Shown piece by piece: positions 7,733 to 15,590 of a DNA stretch of 64,000 nucleotides. The DNA comes from Clostridia bacterium (GTDB lineage Bacteria; Bacillota; Clostridia; Oscillospirales; CAG-272): contig JAFVRG010000012.1 in assembly GCA_017504405.1 (NCBI GenBank), forward strand, positions 42,352 through 106,351, written 5' to 3'. The notes beneath the pieces were generated by a model. It saw only the letters and a program-made list of their open reading frames with translations, was not told where the DNA came from and searched no databases. Made by a program: the position numbers and the translations under genes. The number at the start of each line of letters is the position of its first letter. Position 1 is the stretch's first letter.

Positions 7733-7981
7733 ATGTTAAAGGGAATTATCAGAGGAAACGTAGTTTCGACAAGAAAGCAGGAATCCCTCGTCGGCAGTAA
7801 ATTTATGGAGGTTCAGATAATAGAAAACGGAAACCTCACCGACAAATACATAATAGCGATAGACAGCGTTGGCGCAGGTATAGGAGAGACCGTGCTTATC
7901 ACGGTTGGCAGTCCTGCAAGGCTCGCTCTTTCAAACAAGTGCGCTCCCGCAGACGCAGTAATAGTAGGTATCGTAGATTAA
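7733..7981 (+). CDS. BMC-P pentameric vertex protein (EutN/CcmL/PduN family)
   Basis: 82 residues, an OB-fold-like EutN/CcmL protein: starts MLKGIIRGNVVSTRKQ and has the central AIDSVGAGIGETVLI segment plus the C-terminal ADAVIVGIVD strand. Pentamers of this family close the twelve vertices of the shell. It is the only vertex gene seen in the operon. It lies 4 bp after pduL with an overlapping ribosome site, implying translational coupling. Confidence 0.93.
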   Translation: MLKGIIRGNVVSTRKQESLVGSKFMEVQIIENGNLTDKYIIAIDSVGAGIGETVLITVGSPARLALSNKCAPADAVIVGIVD

Positions 7982-8007
7982 TAACAAATTCGCAAAGGTA
8001 GAAAAAG

Positions 8008-9321
8008 ATGGACATAAAGGAAATTATGAAAAACGCCGGTATCGTGGGCGCAGGCGGAGCAGGCTTCCCCTCGTTTATGAAGCTGGCAGAGGGGGCAGAT
8101 ACGCTGGTTGTCAACGGCGCTGAATGCGAGCCGTTGCTCTATACCGATTACGTGCTACTCGACACCGAGCTTGACACCGTTCTTTCTGGTATCAGCGCGG
8201 TAATAAATTACATAAATATCCCCCGTGCCCTTATGTGCGTCAAAAAGCATACGGCAGAGAGGCTCGGTTGGAGTGACGGTATGTGCCTTGCCGATAGAAT
8301 ATTCGTAAAGGAGCTGCCAAACGTCTACCCTATGGGTGATGAAATCAGTATGATTTACCAGGCAACGGGTAGGGTTGTGCGTGCAGGAAATCTGCCGATA
8401 ACCTCGGGGGTTATAGTGTATAACGTAGAAACACTCTACAATATTGCAAAGGCGCTTGACGGACACCCCCTGACTATGAAATGGTTTACAATCGGCGGTA
8501 ATGTTAAAGAGCCGATAGTAGTATGCACCCCGATAGGCACACGCCTGTCCGACGTTTTCAAAAAGTACGGCATAACCGTTCCCGCAGGGCACACCGTCCT
8601 TGACGGCGGACCCTCAATGGGTAGGGTTATAAATCCGAACAGTGCGATAGTTACCAAAACAACAAAGGGCATACTGATACTGCCCGACACCGCCCCCGCA
8701 ATAGAGAGCAAGAGAATTGATGCGGCAAAGGCGGCGGCAAGAGCCGAAACGGCGTGCTGTCAGTGCACAAGATGCACCGACCTATGCCCCCGTCACCTGC
8801 TCGGCTATCCGCTCGAGCCTCACAAAATGGTGAGAACGGCGGCGCAGGCAGTAGCTCCGATGCCGATAATGGTTCTCACAGCAACGCTGTGCTGCGGCTG
8901 CGGAATATGCGAAACGCTGGCGTGCTGTCAGGGTATATCGCCCAGAGCCGTTATAGCAAATTACAAGGATATGCTCGGCAAAAACAGAATGAAATACGTA
9001 GCAAACGTCGATGCCAAGGTTTCGGCGGAGCGTGAATACAGAATGGTATCCTCGCACAAGTGGGCGAGTGTACTCGGAGTTGAGAAATACGACCGTGTGG
9101 CAAAATTCGTCGGCGTTGATACCGATTACCAGAGATTTGAAATTTTAATGTCACAGCACATAGGCGCACCCTCGGTTGCCAAGGTAAGCGTTGGCGATAC
9201 CGTCAGAGCGGGCGACGTGATAGCAGAGGCGGGAGCAGGGCTCTCACTTCCTCAGCACGCATCCGCAGACGGCAGAGTGAGCTATGTGGACCAGAAGAAA
9301 ATTATTATAGACAGAGGTTGA
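8008..9321 (+). CDS. pduS: RnfC/PduS-like iron-sulfur flavoprotein
   Basis: 437 residues. The N-terminus has an NADH/FMN-binding RnfC-like domain (GIVGAGGAGFPS, then NGAECEPLLYTD). Two 4Fe-4S motifs follow at about residues 248-260 (CCQCTRCTDLCP) and 292-306 (CCGCGICETLACC). The end is a barrel-sandwich domain. PduS in B12 systems is a cobalamin reductase; here no B12 enzyme is present, so it more likely passes electrons between NADH and the lumen, perhaps through the cysteine pore of the adjacent PduT-like trimer or to the radical activase. This last point is inference from adjacency. Confidence 0.9.
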   Translation: MDIKEIMKNAGIVGAGGAGFPSFMKLAEGADTLVVNGAECEPLLYTDYVLLDTELDTVLSGISAVINYINIPRALMCVKKHTAERLGWSDGMCLADRIFVKELPNVYPMGDEISMIYQATGRVVRAGNLPITSGVIVYNVETLYNIAKALDGHPLTMKWFTIGGNVKEPIVVCTPIGTRLSDVFKKYGITVPAGHTVLDGGPSMGRVINPNSAIVTKTTKGILILPDTAPAIESKRIDAAKAAARAETACCQCTRCTDLCPRHLLGYPLEPHKMVRTAAQAVAPMPIMVLTATLCCGCGICETLACCQGISPRAVIANYKDMLGKNRMKYVANVDAKVSAEREYRMVSSHKWASVLGVEKYDRVAKFVGVDTDYQRFEILMSQHIGAPSVAKVSVGDTVRAGDVIAEAGAGLSLPQHASADGRVSYVDQKKIIIDRG

Positions 9322-9327
9322 TAGAAA

Positions 9328-9873
9328 ATGTTTAAGGCAGTAGGAATAATAGAGCTGAAGAGCATTGCCAAGGGTGTTGAGGCAACCGACGCCGCACTGA
9401 AAAGCGCAGGCGTGCGAATGGTTTCCGCCCACCCCGGATGCCCCGGAAAGTTCGAAATGATAATAGAGGGTACGGTATCCAACGTCACCTCGGCTATCGA
9501 CCACGTAAAGTCGAAATTTGATACGTACATAATAGACAGCTGCGTAATGGGAAGAATTGACGGGCAGGTTATCAGCGCCCTTTACGGCACCGAAACGACG
9601 GCAAAGGCAGGCTCGCTCGGAATTATCGAAACCTTCTCCGCCGCATCGGCGATAAAGGCGGCTGATATAGCGGTCAAGACCTCACGTGTGGAGATTTACG
9701 ATTTGCGTGTCTCCCGAGGTATGGGAGGAAAGGGAATTGTCCTCCTCACAGGTGACGTCGGTGACGTAACCGCCGCCGTTGAGGCAGGAGCAAATTACGC
9801 AAAGGAGGAGGCAATGCTGACCTCCACCGCAGTAATCCCCGCACCGCACGCTGAGCTGTGGGACCAGATATAA
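9328..9873 (+). CDS. pduT: BMC-T tandem-domain shell protein with Fe-S pore cysteine (PduT-like)
   Basis: 181 residues with two BMC domains (about 1-90 and 94-181). The first carries HPGCPGKFEMI with the cysteine at residue 38, the same position as the Cys38 that ligates a 4Fe-4S cluster in the pore of Citrobacter PduT trimers. The second domain opens GSLGIIETFSAASAIKAADI. The product should form a pseudohexameric trimer whose three Cys38 hold a cluster, giving an electron conduit across the shell. It directly follows pduS by 6 bp, supporting a functional pair. Confidence 0.92.
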   Translation: MFKAVGIIELKSIAKGVEATDAALKSAGVRMVSAHPGCPGKFEMIIEGTVSNVTSAIDHVKSKFDTYIIDSCVMGRIDGQVISALYGTETTAKAGSLGIIETFSAASAIKAADIAVKTSRVEIYDLRVSRGMGGKGIVLLTGDVGDVTAAVEAGANYAKEEAMLTSTAVIPAPHAELWDQI

Positions 9874-9900
9874 TCCTGAATAAATGAAAGGTATAAGGCT

Positions 9901-12432
9901 ATGGAGAATATAAAATTCGTAATCGAAAAAAGTGCGAGAATAGACAGGCTCGTGGACGACCTCTACGCAAAGATGCCCGAAATCGAGTCAAGCCGTGCGA
10001 AATTGGTTACAGAGAGCTATAAATCAACCGAGGAGCTGCCGATAATAAAGCGCCGCAGCGCCGCATTTGCGCATATACTCGAAAATCTCCCTATCGTAAT
10101 CAGAGACGGCGAGCTGATAGTAGGCAGTCCCACAGTTGCGCCCCGTGGCTGTCAGACCTTCCCCGAATATTCCTATGAGTGGCTCCTCGACGAGCTCGAC
10201 ACGGTAGAAACCCGTGAGGCTGACCCCTTCTATATCAGCGAGAGCGCAAAGGCTGACCTTCGCAGTATAGCGCCGTATTGGAAGGGCAGAACGACGAGCG
10301 ACCTCGCACGTGCGCTGATGGCACCCGAGGCGTATGCCGCATTCGTAGAGCACGGAATGTTCACCCCCGGTAACTATTTCTACAACGGAATAGGACACGT
10401 AAACGTTGACTATGCAAAGGTGCTCGCAAAGGGCTACCGTGGAATAATAGCAGAGGCGCAGAAGGCGCTTGACGCCGTTGAGGTTTACGACCCCGATTAT
10501 ACTCAGAGGGTTAATTTTCTCGAGGCAGTTATAGAGAGCTGTGAGGCTGTTATCGGATATGCCCACAGATACGCCGCACTCGCAAAGGAAAAGGCAAGAA
10601 ATGAGAAGAATACAGAGCGCCGTGCAGAGCTTGAGCGCATAGCACGCAACTGCTCACGTGTTCCCGAATTCGGCGCAACCGATTTCTGGGAGGCGTGCCA
10701 GTCCTTCTGGTTCGTGCAGTTCCTTCTCCAGGTTGAGTCGAGCGGACACTCTATCTCCCCCGGACGCTTCGACCAATATATGTACCCCTACTACAAAAAG
10801 GATATTGATGCGGGCAAGCTGACGCTTGAAGCCGCACAGGAGCTTATCGACTGTATATGGGTTAAGCTCAACGATATAAATAAGGTAAGAGATGCGGCAT
10901 CCGCTGACGGCTTTGCAGGCTACGGAATGTTCCAGAACCTCATTGTCGGCGGTCAGGACATACACGGAATAGATGCGACAAACGACCTCTCCTATATGTG
11001 CCTTGAGGCGGCAATGCACGTTCCCCTTCCACAGCCCTCTATATCAATAAGAGTATGGAACGGAACACCCGATTCACTTATGATAAAGGCGGCGGCGCTG
11101 ACAAGGCTCGGCACGGGACTCCCCGCTTACTACAACGACGAGGTTATGATACCCTCTATTATGGCGAGAGGGCTTACCCTTGAGGACGCACGTGACTATT
11201 GCATTATCGGTTGCGTTGAGCCTCAGAAGGGCGGAAAGACCGACGGCTGGCACGATGCGGCATTCTTCAATATGTGCCGTCCTATGGAGCTTGTTTTCTC
11301 AAACGGCTACGATAAGGGCAAGAAAATCGGCCCCGACACGGGTGACGTATGTGAGATGAAAACCTTTGAGGAGTTCTTCGAGGCATACAAGACTCAGCAG
11401 AGCTATATGATAAAGCTGCTCGTCAATGCAAACAACGCAATTGATGCGGCGCACGCAACACGCTGTCCGCTCCCCTTTGAGTCCTGTATGGTGGACGACT
11501 GCATAGGCAGAGGAAAGTCCTTGCAGGAGGGCGGAGCAATATACAATTTTACAGGCCCTCAGGGCTTCGGCATAGCAAACAACACAGACGGACTTATCGC
11601 AGTTCGTAAGCTCGTGTTTGAGGACAAGAAAATCACGATGCGTGAGTTAAAGGATGCGATAAACCACAACTTCGGCTACGGCATCAGCGGAAAAATGGCG
11701 GCAACCGTCACAGCAGAGGTAGCACGCAGTGTTGCCGAGGGCGGTGTCAGCCTTAACGAGAAAATCATTGAGGAAATATACCGTGAGGTAACGACGGCGG
11801 CATCCCTTGACCCGAACAAGAAGGCAAGATACAGGGAAATCAAGAGAATGATTGACGAGGAGTGCCCGAAATACGGAAACGACATATTCAGCGTGGATAT
11901 GTTCGCCCGTGAGGTCGCCAACACCTATACCAAAGAGGTTGAAAAGTATAAAAACTACCGTGGCGGTATCTTCCAGGCAGGACTTTACCCCGTTTCCGCA
12001 AACGTGCCCCTCGGCGCACAGACAGGCGCAACGCCTGACGGACGCCTCGCATACACCCCGATAGCAGACGGCATAGGCCCTGCATCGGGCAGGGACGTAA
12101 AGGGCCCGACTGCAACGGCTAACTCGGTTGCAAAGCTGGAGCAGGGAATTGCATCTAACGGAACGCTTCTCAATCAGAAGTTCCATCCCTCGGCGCTTGC
12201 GGGAATGGAGGGACTTATGAAATTCTCATCTCTTATCCGTTCTTATTTTGACCAGAAGGGTATGCATATGCAGTTCAACGTCGTAACCAGAGAAACTCTT
12301 CTCGACGCACAGAAGAACCCCGAAAAGTATAAGACACTGGTGGTAAGAGTTGCGGGCTACAGCGCACTGTTTACAACGCTTTCCCGCTCGCTTCAGGACG
12401 ATATAATCAACAGAACGGAGCAGGGCTGGTAA
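9901..12432 (+). CDS. B12-independent (glycyl radical) 1,2-propanediol dehydratase
   Basis: 843 residues, full-length glycyl radical enzyme. The thiyl Cys438 and Glu440 lie in IIGCVEPQ. Gly819 in RVAGYSALF carries the radical. Residues matching the diol-binding set of C. butyricum glycerol dehydratase (His164, His281, Ser282, Asp447) are His166, His283, Ser284 and Asp452 (GWHDAAFF). This separates it from choline lyase CutC and pyruvate formate-lyase. It dehydrates 1,2-propanediol to propionaldehyde; glycerol is a possible side substrate. Unlike its partner enzymes it aligns with non-encapsulated dehydratases from residue 1 to the end, so no targeting extension is visible. It overlaps the activase start by one base. 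Confidence 0.93.
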   Translation: MENIKFVIEKSARIDRLVDDLYAKMPEIESSRAKLVTESYKSTEELPIIKRRSAAFAHILENLPIVIRDGELIVGSPTVAPRGCQTFPEYSYEWLLDELDTVETREADPFYISESAKADLRSIAPYWKGRTTSDLARALMAPEAYAAFVEHGMFTPGNYFYNGIGHVNVDYAKVLAKGYRGIIAEAQKALDAVEVYDPDYTQRVNFLEAVIESCEAVIGYAHRYAALAKEKARNEKNTERRAELERIARNCSRVPEFGATDFWEACQSFWFVQFLLQVESSGHSISPGRFDQYMYPYYKKDIDAGKLTLEAAQELIDCIWVKLNDINKVRDAASADGFAGYGMFQNLIVGGQDIHGIDATNDLSYMCLEAAMHVPLPQPSISIRVWNGTPDSLMIKAAALTRLGTGLPAYYNDEVMIPSIMARGLTLEDARDYCIIGCVEPQKGGKTDGWHDAAFFNMCRPMELVFSNGYDKGKKIGPDTGDVCEMKTFEEFFEAYKTQQSYMIKLLVNANNAIDAAHATRCPLPFESCMVDDCIGRGKSLQEGGAIYNFTGPQGFGIANNTDGLIAVRKLVFEDKKITMRELKDAINHNFGYGISGKMAATVTAEVARSVAEGGVSLNEKIIEEIYREVTTAASLDPNKKARYREIKRMIDEECPKYGNDIFSVDMFAREVANTYTKEVEKYKNYRGGIFQAGLYPVSANVPLGAQTGATPDGRLAYTPIADGIGPASGRDVKGPTATANSVAKLEQGIASNGTLLNQKFHPSALAGMEGLMKFSSLIRSYFDQKGMHMQFNVVTRETLLDAQKNPEKYKTLVVRVAGYSALFTTLSRSLQDDIINRTEQGW

Positions 12433-13217
12433 TGAGCATATACGATAGCAGAGGACGGATTTTCAATATCCAGCGCTTTTCTATCCACGACGGCCCGGGC
12501 ATACGTACTATAGTGTTTTTGAAGGGTTGCTTTCTTCGCTGTGCGTGGTGCTGTAACCCCGAATCGCAGGAATACGATATTCAGACGATGACTGAGGGCG
12601 GTAAGATAAAAACCGTCGGACGTGACGTAACCGTATCCGAGCTTATGGACGAGATACTCGCCGATATGCCATACTACCGCAGGAGCGGCGGGGGTGTCAC
12701 CCTGTCGGGCGGCGAGATGCTCGCTCAGCATAAATTCGCACGTGATTTACTCCGTGCCTGCAAGGAGGCGGGACTGCATACGGCGGTAGAGTCCACCGCC
12801 TACGCACCGTTTGATAAGATAGAGGAGCTTTTGCCCTACATAGACCTCTACCTTATGGATATAAAGCATATGGATTCAAAAAAGCATAAGGAGTATACGG
12901 GTGTCCCAAATCACCTGATACTCGAAAATGCGAGGAAAATAGCAGAGAGCGGAGCGAAGCTCGTAATCAGAACTCCCGTAATCCCCGGATTTAACGATAA
13001 AAGGGAGGATATTAAGGCAATTTCCGATTTTGCCAAAACACTCCCCGGAGTCAGCGAGCATCATCTGCTCCCCTACCACCGTCTCGGACAGGATAAGTAC
13101 GCAGGGCTTGGCAGGGTTTACGCAATGCAGGGCATAGAGCCCCCCTCGCATGAAAAAATGGAATATTTACTCTCCGTAGCACAGGAGAGCGGTCTTAGAT
13201 GCCAGATTGGAGGATAA
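12432..13217 (+). CDS. Glycyl-radical enzyme activase (radical SAM), short form
   Basis: 261 residues, PflA family. The radical SAM cluster motif is GCFLRCAWCCNPES (CxxxCxxC), and SGGE and the LMDIKHMD strand are present. It transfers a hydrogen from the dehydratase Gly819 using SAM and a reduced 4Fe-4S cluster. Many diol dehydratase and CutC activases are about 300 residues with a ferredoxin-like insertion of extra cysteines after CNPES; here that insertion is missing and the next motif follows directly, as in PflA. The ATG overlaps the dehydratase stop codon, so the two are translationally coupled. Confidence 0.93.
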   Translation: MSIYDSRGRIFNIQRFSIHDGPGIRTIVFLKGCFLRCAWCCNPESQEYDIQTMTEGGKIKTVGRDVTVSELMDEILADMPYYRRSGGGVTLSGGEMLAQHKFARDLLRACKEAGLHTAVESTAYAPFDKIEELLPYIDLYLMDIKHMDSKKHKEYTGVPNHLILENARKIAESGAKLVIRTPVIPGFNDKREDIKAISDFAKTLPGVSEHHLLPYHRLGQDKYAGLGRVYAMQGIEPPSHEKMEYLLSVAQESGLRCQIGG

Positions 13218-13218
13218 A

Positions 13219-13578
13219 ATGGAGCTTCAGGACAAAATGAGAATAGTGCAGGAGTTAGTACCCGGTAAGCAGGTAACTCTTTGCCATATAATTGCAAATC
13301 CCGACGACGTTTTGTACGTAAAGCTGGGACTCGACCCCAAGGTGGATTATACACGCAGTGCGATAGGCGTTCTGACTATCAGCCCTGCCGAGAGTGCGGT
13401 TATAGCCGCAGATATTGCGATAAAATCATCGGGTGCGGAGATAGGCTTTGTCGACAGATTTACGGGCACGCTCATTATATCGGGCAGTGTGTCGAGCGTT
13501 GAGTCGGCATTCACGGCGATAAGGAGTTATGTAATTGATAAGCTCGGATACACCTGCTGTGAGATAACGAGAACATAA
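13219..13578 (+). CDS. pduU: Circularly permuted BMC-H shell protein (PduU/EutS type)
   Basis: 119 residues. The N-terminal RIVQELVPGKQVTLCHIIANP is the signature beta-barrel strand and permuted start of PduU/EutS, followed by the BMC core (IGVLTISPAESAVIAADIAIK). PduU hexamers have a capped pore and in Salmonella bind the GTPase-like PduV, whose homologue is the next gene. I use the ATG at 13219, with GGAGGA placed over the end of the activase gene; an upstream in-frame TTG has no site. Confidence 0.92.
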   Translation: MELQDKMRIVQELVPGKQVTLCHIIANPDDVLYVKLGLDPKVDYTRSAIGVLTISPAESAVIAADIAIKSSGAEIGFVDRFTGTLIISGSVSSVESAFTAIRSYVIDKLGYTCCEITRT

Positions 13579-13579
13579 T

Positions 13580-14011
13580 ATGAAAAAGATAATTCTTATC
13601 GGCAGGGTTGCGGCGGGCAAAACCACGCTCACACAGGCTTTGCGAGGCGAGGAGATAAAGTATTTCAAAACGCAGTACGTAAACTACCTCGACACGGTTA
13701 TCGATACCCCCGGTGAGTATACCGAGCTCAGGCAAACGAGCGGTGCGCTCGCGCTCTATTCCTACGAGGCTGACGTTGTCGGACTCGTTCTGAGCGCAAA
13801 CGAGCCGTACTCGATATTTTCGCCCAATATAACGAGCCTTGTCAACCGTGAGGTTATAGGCATCGTGGCGGGAATAGACAAGCCCGATGCAAACGTCGAG
13901 CGTGCCACACGCTGGTTAAAGCTCGCAGGATGTAAGAAAATTTTCCCCGTCAGCGCAGTAACGGGCGAGGGGCTCTCGGATATTTTGAAGTATCTTGAAA
14001 AGGAAGATTGA
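13580..14011 (+). CDS. EutP/PduV-like small GTPase
   Basis: 143 residues. P-loop GRVAAGKTTL at residues 7-16, DTPGEY as the G3-like motif, and a C-terminal SAVTGEGLSDILKYL helix typical of Ras-like folds. The usual NKxD guanine motif is replaced by AGIDKPD, so nucleotide choice is uncertain. EutP was described as an acetate-kinase-like protein and PduV as shell-associated and affecting microcompartment movement. Placement between the PduU homologue and a ParA ATPase fits a role at the outer shell surface. Confidence 0.88.
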   Translation: MKKIILIGRVAAGKTTLTQALRGEEIKYFKTQYVNYLDTVIDTPGEYTELRQTSGALALYSYEADVVGLVLSANEPYSIFSPNITSLVNREVIGIVAGIDKPDANVERATRWLKLAGCKKIFPVSAVTGEGLSDILKYLEKED

Positions 14012-14012
14012 T

Positions 14013-14804
14013 ATGAGTAAAACGCAAGTGATAGCCTTTGCCAACAACAAGGGCGGAAGCGGAAAGACAACGACCTGCTCCAACGTGGGCTGTGCTATGG
14101 CTCTGTCGGGCAAGAGGGTGCTCCTTATCGACGGAGATATGCAGATGAATCTGACGCTCTCATTCTTTGACGAGGATAGGGCAATGGAGCTGGCACAGAG
14201 CGGACGCAGCCTTTATGAGGCTGTGAAAAAGGAGGATGACCTCTCCGACTATATAATCCCTACGCAGTATGAGGGATTGGACATAATTCCGTCGTCCTCG
14301 CTTATGAGCTCTATTGAGTTTGAGCTGTTCGCCAAATGGCAGAGGGAGCTTATCCTCAAAAAGTGCCTTGAACGTGTGAGAGCCCGTGGGTATTACGATT
14401 ACATACTCATAGATGCACCCCCCACTCTCGGCGGTTGGGTAATGAATATAATGTGCGCCAGCGACAGTATAATAATTCCTGTAGAGGCGAGCCCCTGGGG
14501 ACTTTTCGGACTTGCCAACCTCTTCGATTTCTTCCGTCAGGTTAAAAATATTGCCCCACGCCTTTCGGTTCTCGGTATCGCAATAACCAAGGCTGACGAG
14601 AGGAAAAATTACTTCAAGCAGACGAGGGAAATTCTCTCGGAGATGGACAGCGCACGGCTGTTTGACACATACATTCGTGTTGACAGCGCAGTGGAATGGG
14701 CGCAGGATAACAGCCAGCCCGTGGTTGCGTATAAAAAATACAGTCGCAGTGCGATTGAATATAAAAAGCTTGCAAAGGAGATTATGAGCTATGCCGATAG
14801 GTAA
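14013..14804 (+). CDS. ParA/MinD-family ATPase, candidate microcompartment positioning protein (McdA-like)
   Basis: 263 residues. The deviant Walker A box NNKGGSGKTTT has the signature Lys13 and catalytic Lys18. Walker A' is LLIDGDMQMNLTL and Walker B is YILIDAPPTL. There is no N-terminal DNA-binding domain, so it is a small ParA (type Ib) like McdA of carboxysomes. Such ATPases dimerise with ATP, coat the nucleoid and are released by a cargo-bound adaptor, spreading cargo along the cell. The ATG at 14013 has AAAGGAAG upstream, overlapping the end of the EutP gene; its stop overlaps the adaptor gene by 14 bp. Being locked inside the BMC operon, its cargo is most likely the microcompartment. 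A plasmid or chromosome role is unlikely without parB or parS. Confidence 0.85.
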   Translation: MSKTQVIAFANNKGGSGKTTTCSNVGCAMALSGKRVLLIDGDMQMNLTLSFFDEDRAMELAQSGRSLYEAVKKEDDLSDYIIPTQYEGLDIIPSSSLMSSIEFELFAKWQRELILKKCLERVRARGYYDYILIDAPPTLGGWVMNIMCASDSIIIPVEASPWGLFGLANLFDFFRQVKNIAPRLSVLGIAITKADERKNYFKQTREILSEMDSARLFDTYIRVDSAVEWAQDNSQPVVAYKKYSRSAIEYKKLAKEIMSYADR

Positions 14805-15150
14805 GAATGCTATTAAAAGAGTAGAGAATAACGGCTACTCAAAGGTTAAGACAGACGCTCCCGATATGGAAAACAGCACGGTTGCGGAAAAGAAGGCACC
14901 TGTAAAGAAAGCCCCCGCAAAGGCAACGGTAAAGCCCCAAGAGAAGAAAGCGCCTGTAAAGGTTGCAGAAAAGTCAGTGGAGAAAAAAACTCCCGCAAAG
15001 GCAGTGGCTAAGCCCCAAGAGAAGAAAGCGCCTGTAAAGGCGACGGCAAAGCCCCAAGAGAAGAAAGCACCTGCGAAAAAAGCCGCAGAGGGCAAGGACG
15101 AATTTGCTTATATAAATCTTGGCAAAGAGCTTCCTACGTATCTTCTTTAA
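14791..15150 (+). CDS. Low-complexity basic adaptor, candidate McdB-like partner of the ParA ATPase
   Basis: 119 residues, about one quarter Lys. Residues 1-20 (MPIGKNAIKRVENNGYSKV) are a short positively charged head of the kind that stimulates ParA ATPases. Residues 30-100 are a disordered Lys/Ala/Pro linker built from PQEKKAPVK units. The last 16 residues (FAYINLGKELPTYLL) form a distinct aromatic and hydrophobic tail that could dock on the shell. It shares the McdB layout of charged head, disordered middle and short C-terminal tail, but I see no glutamine-rich region or invariant Trp, so it is an analogue at best. The function is inferred from linkage to the ATPase gene, which it overlaps. 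Confidence 0.7.
   Translation: MPIGKNAIKRVENNGYSKVKTDAPDMENSTVAEKKAPVKKAPAKATVKPQEKKAPVKVAEKSVEKKTPAKAVAKPQEKKAPVKATAKPQEKKAPAKKAAEGKDEFAYINLGKELPTYLL
14932..15079 (+). repeat. In-frame 39-bp repeats in the adaptor gene
   Basis: Copies of AAGCCCCAAGAGAAGAAAG start at 14932, 15010 and 15049, spaced 78 and 39 bp, which is six and three times 13 codons divided by three, keeping the frame. First and second copies are identical over about 31 bp. A degenerate unit fills the gap. Length variation between strains by slippage is expected. Confidence 0.8.
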
Positions 15151-15165
15151 TTTTAATAAAGCGAA

Positions 15166-15190
15166 AAAGGCGGAATAAACCGCCTTTTTT
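15166..15190 (+). terminator. Rho-independent terminator of the microcompartment operon
   Basis: Stem AAAGGCGG (15166-15173) with CCGCCTTT (15180-15187), loop AATAAA, followed by T residues. It lies 15 bp after the adaptor stop codon and closes the operon that begins with the rpiR gene. Confidence 0.85.
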
Positions 15191-15352
15191 ATCTGCTTTT
15201 TTCGCTTTTTTTGATTTATTTGCAAAACGCCGAGCCTTGCGTCCTTGACGGCGAGGCACAAAAGAGAGGGTGGGGCATAGTATGATAGCGTAAGGACAGT
15301 AAACATATTTTCACGGCAAGGTCCTTAACTAAAACTTATACGAGGTATCAAT

Positions 15353-15451
15353 ATGAACAACAACTGCCTTTGCCACATCTTCGACGATAACTGCACCTGG
15401 ATTATCATCATTGCTCTTATCATTCTCTTCTGTTGCTGCTGCAACGGTTAA
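15353..15451 (+). CDS. Tiny Cys-rich single-pass membrane peptide
   Basis: A 32-residue ORF: a polar Cys-containing head (MNNNCLCHIFDDNCTW) then a hydrophobic segment IIIIALIILF ending in CCCCNG. GAGG lies eight bases before the ATG, and a strong terminator follows directly, so it is a self-contained transcription unit. Short Cys-tailed hydrophobic peptides of this layout are common but poorly characterised in Clostridia. An imperfect hairpin at 15234-15257 lies in its probable leader. Function unknown; seven cysteines suggest metal or thiol chemistry at the membrane, which is speculation. Confidence 0.65.
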   Translation: MNNNCLCHIFDDNCTWIIIIALIILFCCCCNG

Positions 15452-15461
15452 GACGGCAAAA

Positions 15462-15495
15462 AAGGGGCTGTTGCACTGGCAACAGCCCTTTTTCT
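15462..15495 (+). terminator. Strong rho-independent terminator
   Basis: GGGCTGTTGC (15465-15474), loop ACTG, GCAACAGCCC (15479-15488), then TTTTTC. A ten-bp perfect stem directly after the small peptide gene. Confidence 0.92.
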
Positions 15496-15529
15496 TTTGA
15501 TTTCAACCGATTTTGATGCTGACAGCGCA

Positions 15530-15558
15530 TTGACACTTAAAGGTATTTGTGCTATAAT
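15530..15558 (+). promoter_or_regulatory. Sigma-A promoter of the glycosyltransferase operon
   Basis: TTGACA (15530-15535) and TATAAT (15553-15558) with a 17-bp spacer, about 30 bp before the ATG at 15591. Both boxes match consensus exactly. Confidence 0.9.
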
Positions 15559-15590
15559 AATTCAGATCAGTAAATTTCAGGAGATAAAAT

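Noticed and set aside
8008..9321. Cobalamin reductase role for PduS
   Set aside because: No B12-dependent dehydratase, reactivase or adenosyltransferase is encoded here, so a different electron role is preferred.
9901..12432. Choline trimethylamine-lyase (CutC)
   Set aside because: The active site has the diol-type His166, His283, Ser284 and Asp452, and the locus has an aldolase and PduL context instead of choline genes.
14013..14804. Plasmid or chromosome partition ParA
   Set aside because: No parB or parS-like repeats nearby, no N-terminal DNA-binding domain, and the gene is inside the microcompartment operon.
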